From Maribacter polysiphoniae (GTDB taxonomy: Bacteria; Bacteroidota; Bacteroidia; Flavobacteriales; Flavobacteriaceae), in the NCBI RefSeq assembly GCF_003148665.1, contig NZ_QGGQ01000014.1, forward strand, positions 1 through 64,000: a stretch of DNA of 64,000 nucleotides, read 5' to 3'. The position numbers were made by a program, and so were the translations under genes. Positions 62,648 through 64,000 of this stretch are shown here, piece after piece; position 1 is the stretch's first letter; every line of letters starts with the position of its first letter. The notes under the pieces were generated by a model that did not search any database, was not told the DNA's origin, and saw only the letters and a list, made by a program, of their open reading frames with translations.

Positions 62648-64000
62648 TTAATCTTCTGGTGGATGACCATGAATTTGTTCAAAAACGGCATCAAAATTTT
62701 CACGAAGATAGGCGTTAAGCTTTTTTTGATAATCCAGTTTTAGCCAACTTATAAAATTATAGGTGCTTTTACTTATGCACTTGCCATAAACCTGTATCCT
62801 ATTATCAATGTCTTCTTTAAGTAATTTTGCCAGCGCAAGGGCATCATATACATCTTCACTGTTTTCTATACAGATATGGGCATGTTGTTCAATGGATTTT
62901 TCCAATACCACTTTAGAGGATTCTCCGGAAAAGGTGGCTTCCTTGTATATAGCATTAATATCCAAGTAAGTATCCTTGGATTTTGAAAATTCCTCCCGAA
63001 TGTCTTCGGCCAGCTCATGTTTAAAGGTACTTTCAATAGCTTCATCGTCCTTAATACGGTCTATGTAGAAATTCGGGGATTTAAAAATGGCCTCCCAGTC
63101 TAGATCCGCTCCCCAAGGGCCAAAACGATAGATGTTATTCCCAAGATCTATAACGGTAAATTTAGATTTGTTGTTCAACACCCTTGAACCCCTACCGATC
63201 ATTTGGTAGTACAAGGTCAAGGACTTTGTGGCCCTGTTTAGGATAATGGTGTCTATAGTGGGTTCATCAAAACCAGTCGTCAGAATACTTACCGATGTTA
63301 GTATGGCGTCCGGAGTTTCATGAAACCACTTTAAAATATGTTTTCGTTGTTTTTTGGTAGCGGTATTGTCCAGATGCATAATGGGCAACCCCGCATTGTT
63401 AAAGGTATGGTATACCTGAATTGAGGTTTCTATACCATTGTTGAATATCAATGTTTTTTTTCCCTTGGAATGTTTCGTATAGGCTTCCAGTAATTTATTT
63501 AACATGGACGGACTCGTATAAAGGTCCGAAGAAGATTTAACCGTATAATCCCCATTGGAACCTACCTCCAAAGAAGTCAGCCCCATATCGTATTGGTAGG
63601 TTTCGGCCCTGGCCAGAAAGTCGTTTTCAATTAAATTTTCTATGGATTCGCCAGGAATCAACTCATCATAGTTGCGGTTCATGGGCAACTCCTTATTGGA
63701 ACTTAAGGGTGTAGCGGTAACCCCAAGAATAAAGGAGTTTTCGAAAAACTTGAACAGTTTTGTAAAGGAATTGTAATGGGCCTCATCTATAATGACCAAA
63801 CCAACGTCCGAGATATCCAATATACCGTCGTTAAGCCTATTGTTCAGTGTTTCTACCATGGCCACATAGCAACTGTAGCGTTCATGATCATCTAAATTGG
63901 CTTTGCTATCGACTACTTTATTGACCACTCCAAAACTGGTGAGCATTTTAGAAGTCTGGTTACACAGCTCTACGCGGTGTGTCATGACCAAGACCTTTTT
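62648..64000 (-). CDS. SF2 DEAD/DEAH helicase, N-terminus beyond window
   Basis: At least 450 residues; the frame is open to the window edge (KKVLVMTHRVELCNQ), so the first codon lies outside. Seen are motif Ia (MTHRVEL), II (VIIDEAH), III (VTATP), V-like TGFDEPTIDT and VI (QMIGRGSRVL); motif I is cut off. The second half ends in a helical region (YKEATFSGESSKVVLEK...). It resembles the helicases of type III/I restriction or SSL2-type repair enzymes. No nuclease domain is visible here. Confidence 0.88.
   Translation of the reverse strand, partial: KKVLVMTHRVELCNQTSKMLTSFGVVNKVVDSKANLDDHERYSCYVAMVETLNNRLNDGILDISDVGLVIIDEAHYNSFTKLFKFFENSFILGVTATPLSSNKELPMNRNYDELIPGESIENLIENDFLARAETYQYDMGLTSLEVGSNGDYTVKSSSDLYTSPSMLNKLLEAYTKHSKGKKTLIFNNGIETSIQVYHTFNNAGLPIMHLDNTATKKQRKHILKWFHETPDAILTSVSILTTGFDEPTIDTIILNRATKSLTLYYQMIGRGSRVLNNKSKFTVIDLGNNIYRFGPWGADLDWEAIFKSPNFYIDRIKDDEAIESTFKHELAEDIREEFSKSKDTYLDINAIYKEATFSGESSKVVLEKSIEQHAHICIENSEDVYDALALAKLLKEDIDNRIQVYGKCISKSTYNFISWLKLDYQKKLNAYLRENFDAVFEQIHGHPPED

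Noticed and set aside
1-64000. CRISPR arrays, tRNA or rRNA genes, classic riboswitches, prophage modules
   Set aside because: None recognised by reading both strands; a covariance-model scan (Infernal/Rfam, tRNAscan-SE) would be needed to exclude small RNAs.

Overview
The window looks like chromosomal DNA of a marine flavobacterium (Bacteroidota, Flavobacteriaceae, of the Zobellia/Maribacter type). The evidence is AT-leaning DNA, the Bacteroidota promoter box TAnnTTTG ahead of many genes, a type IX secretion C-terminal domain, lipoproteins with acidic residues after the lipid Cys, and flavobacterial families (HYC_CC_PP, DUF4494, DUF4382, J-KTSC, single-subunit quinol NO reductase). No rRNA, tRNA or CRISPR array was seen.

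Layout. 1-3.4 kb: the 3' end of an IS256-type transposase, a small Cys/His-knuckle protein, and a two-gene Sau3AI-like restriction-modification system. 3.6-6.6 kb: a secreted penicillin-acylase-family Ntn hydrolase and a guanine deaminase. 6.8-12.1 kb: a mannitol-type operon (NCS1-like permease, mannitol 2-dehydrogenase, fructokinase) divergent from a degenerate-Nudix regulator, with palindromes between them. 12.2-20 kb: a T9SS exoprotein, small membrane and coiled-coil proteins, a VAO-type FAD oxidase, a lipoprotein, then OsmC, Old Yellow Enzyme and a luciferase-like monooxygenase. Two copies of a REP-like repeat and a gene fragment lie here.

20-30 kb: DUF4494 protein, a COG2509 flavoprotein, then a heavy-metal efflux operon (HYC_CC_PP protein, CusA-like pump, TolC-like channel, CusB-like adaptor). 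The pump gene is split by one extra T in a T7 tract. 30-40 kb: MgtC, cold-shock protein, beta-helix lipoprotein, universal stress protein, FKBP, RlmF, FabD, quinol NO reductase with a long palindrome-bearing leader, and a VTT membrane protein. 40-44 kb: two DEAD-box RNA helicases, a J-KTSC protein and a helicase-like protein with only one RecA domain. 44-52 kb: DUF4382 lipoprotein, a GH94 gene fragment, a KefC-type antiporter with its KefG-like oxidoreductase, and a GH94 phosphorylase with a GPH sugar symporter.

52-57.5 kb: a metal-binding lipoprotein with a metallothionein-like tail, a small beta-barrel candidate, a large VPS10/BNR-repeat protein and a lipoprotein cytochrome c. 58-62.5 kb: a TetR-led reductase cassette (nitroreductase, MDR reductase, YqhD-type alcohol dehydrogenase, DJ-1/PfpI protein) behind a perfect operator palindrome. 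The right edge cuts an SF2 helicase gene.

The functional themes are algal sugar and polyol use, metal export, and defence against nitrosative, electrophile and aldehyde stress. No single wholly new multi-gene system is evident. The strongest leads are the permease/regulator pairing in the mannitol locus, the split metal pump, the HMBD-metallothionein-like fusion, the one-domain helicase, and the GH94 fragment.
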